Assembly (NCBI GenBank): GCA_947380285.1 | Contig: CANCQD010000050.1 | Coordinates: forward strand, 1 to 16,181 | Length of the DNA: 16,181 nucleotides | Direction of reading: 5' to 3' | Source: Burkholderiaceae bacterium | Lineage (GTDB): Bacteria; Pseudomonadota; Gammaproteobacteria; Burkholderiales; Burkholderiaceae | Shown here: positions 14,259-16,181 of the stretch, in pieces | Position numbering within the stretch: position 1 is the stretch's first letter | Layout of the letters: every line of letters starts with the position of its first letter | Translations under genes and position numbers: made by a program | Notes under the pieces: generated by a model | Seen by the model: only the letters and a program-made list of their open reading frames with translations | What the model was told of the DNA's origin: nothing | Database searches by the model: none

Positions 14259-15908
14259 TTATGCAATTGGGACTTTTTTAGAAGTCAACTGCTGATCAGC
14301 ATTCATCATAAAGCCAATATGATGTAACCAATTGATATCGTCAATGACTGGATAATCGCTACGATGATGCGCTCCACGACTTTCAGTCCTAATGAGAGCT
14401 GAATCAATAATTACTTTTGCCGTCAATAACATATGCTCCGCTTCAAATACATGGATGGCTTGTGATAAATTTTGGGCCTGAACCCCATTCTTTAAAAGGT
14501 CATTAAGCGTTTTTAACTTATTTTGCCCTTTTTTCAATCCAACCTCATTTCGGATGAGTCCTGCCGAAGAAAGCATGGTGTCACACAATGATCTTTTTAT
14601 CTCATTAGCGGTAATATCACTTTTTTTATTGGATATAGATTTAATTTTCTCTAAAGAATTTTGATGAATAGCGCTCCAATTCCGCTTATTGCTATTTTGC
14701 TTGAAGCTAGCTGCTGAGCGTCCAGCAATTCCGCCAGATACGATCACATCACTCGCTCCGTTGCCAGCTAATCGACTGGCGCCGTGCACCCCCCCACTAG
14801 CCTCTCCAGCGGCAAAAAAACCTGGAATACCAGTCCAATAACTTTCATCAACTCTAATGCCGCCCATATGACTGTGGGCTGCCGGTCTAATTCTCGGCAG
14901 CTCATTTAATGGCTCGATTCCAGAATGACGTAATCGCTTGCAATGATTAACGTAAGTTTCTAACTTATCTGGCAAAACTTTTGTAGTATCAAATAAAATC
15001 GTACCATCTGGAAATCCTCTGCCCTCATCAATTTCTTTCTGAATGCAAAGTGCCATTTTTGCTTTTTCAATTTGTAGCTCGCCATGAATTGGGTTATAGC
15101 GGTACATAAAGCGTTCGCCTAAACTATTTAGAAGATGAGCTCCATCACCAAGCATTGCTGTTGGCATCTCCATGCCCTTGGCACCCTCGGGATAAACGAC
15201 TACTGTTGGCTCAAACTGAACAAATTCCATATCAATCAACGTGGCACCCGCTTCTATGGCCAGGGCATATGAATCAGATGAAACATCTGCAGGATAAGTG
15301 CTATCTGCATAAATAGCTCCAATCCCTCCCATTGCCATGACTACTGATTGAGCATGAATAGCCAAAAGTTCACCAGTATGTTTTTTAGCCAGCAAGGCTC
15401 CAACAACCTCCCCATCATCTTTTAGCAAGCTAATTACCTTCCAGCCTGCATATTGAATTACACCTATATCACTACAGTGCGTCTTCAATGCATTCAGAGC
15501 AACCTGCCCAATGCCTTGTGGATGGTATACAGATCGCGCATAGCTGTTTCCAGACAAATGGCGCTGCGCAAACTGATCCCCATTTCTTGCAAATGGAACA
15601 CCAATTGACACGAGCTCAGCCAATGCACTTTCGGCGCCATTGGCTAAAACACTAACAAGGTGACGATCATTAAGCTGATATCCACCTTTGACCATATCAT
15701 CAAAATAAGCCTGCGAAGAATCGGCTGAATTAGCGTGGCCAATTGGGACATTAAAGCCGATGATGTATTGCGATGCCCCATGCGCCTGAAACGCCATGGC
15801 AACCTTGGATCCCGCAGCGCGAGCTGCTGCTGCCGCACGATAACCTGCAAGACCAGCACCCAATACCAATACCTCAGTCGTAGCTTCCTGAATAGTGAGT
15901 GGATTCAT
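14259..15908 (-). CDS. FAD-dependent fumarate reductase/succinate dehydrogenase-like flavoprotein
   Basis: A 549-residue flavoprotein of the SdhA/FrdA/L-aspartate oxidase superfamily. The FAD-binding GAGLAG is at 17-22. Residues matching the dicarboxylate site are R266 (LGERFMYRY), H345 (RPAAHSHMGGIRVD) and R379 (GVHGASRLAGNGASD), and the C-terminal ESRGAHHRSDYP (509-520) is the family signature. The segment that carries the flavin-linking His in SdhA is GASQYIIGFN here, with Gln instead, so FAD is probably not covalently bound. No signal peptide, membrane span or iron-sulphur subunit is nearby, which suggests a soluble oxidase, reductase or dehydrogenase. It lies 36 bp after the Bug gene and 31 bp before the CoA-transferase, and may oxidise or reduce the unsaturated acid before or after activation. 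Substrate unknown. Confidence 0.85.
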   Translation of the reverse strand: MNPLTIQEATTEVLVLGAGLAGYRAAAAARAAGSKVAMAFQAHGASQYIIGFNVPIGHANSADSSQAYFDDMVKGGYQLNDRHLVSVLANGAESALAELVSIGVPFARNGDQFAQRHLSGNSYARSVYHPQGIGQVALNALKTHCSDIGVIQYAGWKVISLLKDDGEVVGALLAKKHTGELLAIHAQSVVMAMGGIGAIYADSTYPADVSSDSYALAIEAGATLIDMEFVQFEPTVVVYPEGAKGMEMPTAMLGDGAHLLNSLGERFMYRYNPIHGELQIEKAKMALCIQKEIDEGRGFPDGTILFDTTKVLPDKLETYVNHCKRLRHSGIEPLNELPRIRPAAHSHMGGIRVDESYWTGIPGFFAAGEASGGVHGASRLAGNGASDVIVSGGIAGRSAASFKQNSNKRNWSAIHQNSLEKIKSISNKKSDITANEIKRSLCDTMLSSAGLIRNEVGLKKGQNKLKTLNDLLKNGVQAQNLSQAIHVFEAEHMLLTAKVIIDSALIRTESRGAHHRSDYPVIDDINWLHHIGFMMNADQQLTSKKVPIA

Positions 15909-15944
15909 TTTCTGGCGTAAAAAGATGAATATTGAATCGGGAAA

Positions 15945-16181
15945 TCATTCACTCTTGATATTTGCATCCCTGATTACCCCAAGCCACTTTGTTGATTCGG
16001 ACTGAAGTATGGCCTGAAATGCCTCTGGTGTGCCACTTCTAGGATCAGTACCCTGTGCATTTAATTTTTTAATCAACTCTGGCGATTTAACCATTTTATT
16101 AAATGCACTATTTAATTTCATAATGACGTCATCTGGCGTTCCTGCCGGCGCAACAAAACCAAACTGCCCAATAATTTCAAA
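15945..16181 (-). CDS. Bug-family (TctC) periplasmic receptor, C-terminal part
   Basis: The gene runs off the right edge; the 78 visible codons are its C-terminal end and finish with TGA at 15945. The translation shows the family pattern: FVAPAGTPDDVIMKLNSAFNK, then KKLNAQGTDPRSGTPEAF, then STKWLGVIRDANIKSE at the end, which matches the W-x2-V-I-x3-A-x-I-x2-E tail of Bug receptors. It starts (in direction of transcription) before the flavoprotein gene and probably belongs to the same operon, giving the CoA block its own receptor. It is a different gene from the receptor at 9768, whose tail differs. The N-terminus and signal peptide are outside the window. Confidence 0.88.
   Translation of the reverse strand, partial: FEIIGQFGFVAPAGTPDDVIMKLNSAFNKMVKSPELIKKLNAQGTDPRSGTPEAFQAILQSESTKWLGVIRDANIKSE

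Noticed and set aside
10862..16181. Oxalate or formate metabolism (CoA-transferase as formyl-CoA transferase)
   Set aside because: No oxalyl-CoA decarboxylase is present and the adjacent hydratases and flavoprotein point to a longer acyl-CoA.

Overview
The window looks like a moderately AT-rich betaproteobacterial chromosome segment, probably Burkholderiales and possibly Polynucleobacter. This is inferred from orphan Bug-type (TctC) receptors, the general protein style and base composition; no rRNA or marker gene is present to prove it. No tRNA, rRNA or CRISPR array was seen.

Layout. Bases 1-1229 (+ strand) hold the 3' end of a TPR/membrane-anchor protein gene and a complete DUF1993 gene. 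Bases 1390-2831 are a complete IS3-family (IS150-like) insertion sequence with 24-bp terminal inverted repeats, orfA, orfB and a canonical -1 frameshift heptamer. It sits between two converging transcription units, and its flanks form an outward-extending inverted repeat with no target duplication. From 2874 to the right edge every gene is on the minus strand, so transcription runs right to left.

The minus-strand region reads as three blocks. (1) 16181-11762: a Bug receptor (cut by the window edge), a soluble fumarate-reductase-like flavoprotein, a class III CoA-transferase, a MaoC-like hydratase and an enoyl-CoA hydratase. This is a plausible route that activates a carboxylic acid to its CoA ester and hydrates it. 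(2) 11545-5558: a GntR/FCD repressor with its own promoter, then, after a palindrome-rich promoter region, a second Bug receptor, a galactarolactone-cycloisomerase-like enolase-superfamily enzyme, an FAH-family protein, a D-2-hydroxyacid dehydrogenase and a second enolase-superfamily dehydratase. The last four genes are tightly packed, one pair overlapping by 8 bp. (3) 5091-2874: a 2,2-dialkylglycine-decarboxylase-like aminotransferase and a GltI-like amino-acid-binding protein, preceded by a 466-bp gene-free region with a palindrome lying between putative -35 and -10 elements.

Taken together this is a catabolic island. Three periplasmic receptors (two Bug, one family 3) bring in acids or amino acids; the enolase-superfamily enzymes, dehydrogenase and FAH protein process hydroxy or sugar acids or lactones; and the CoA block handles an acyl-CoA. 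Similar half-sites (YTTAGTC...ACTAAR) upstream of blocks 2 and 3 suggest, but do not prove, shared control by the GntR protein. The actual substrates cannot be read from sequence alone.
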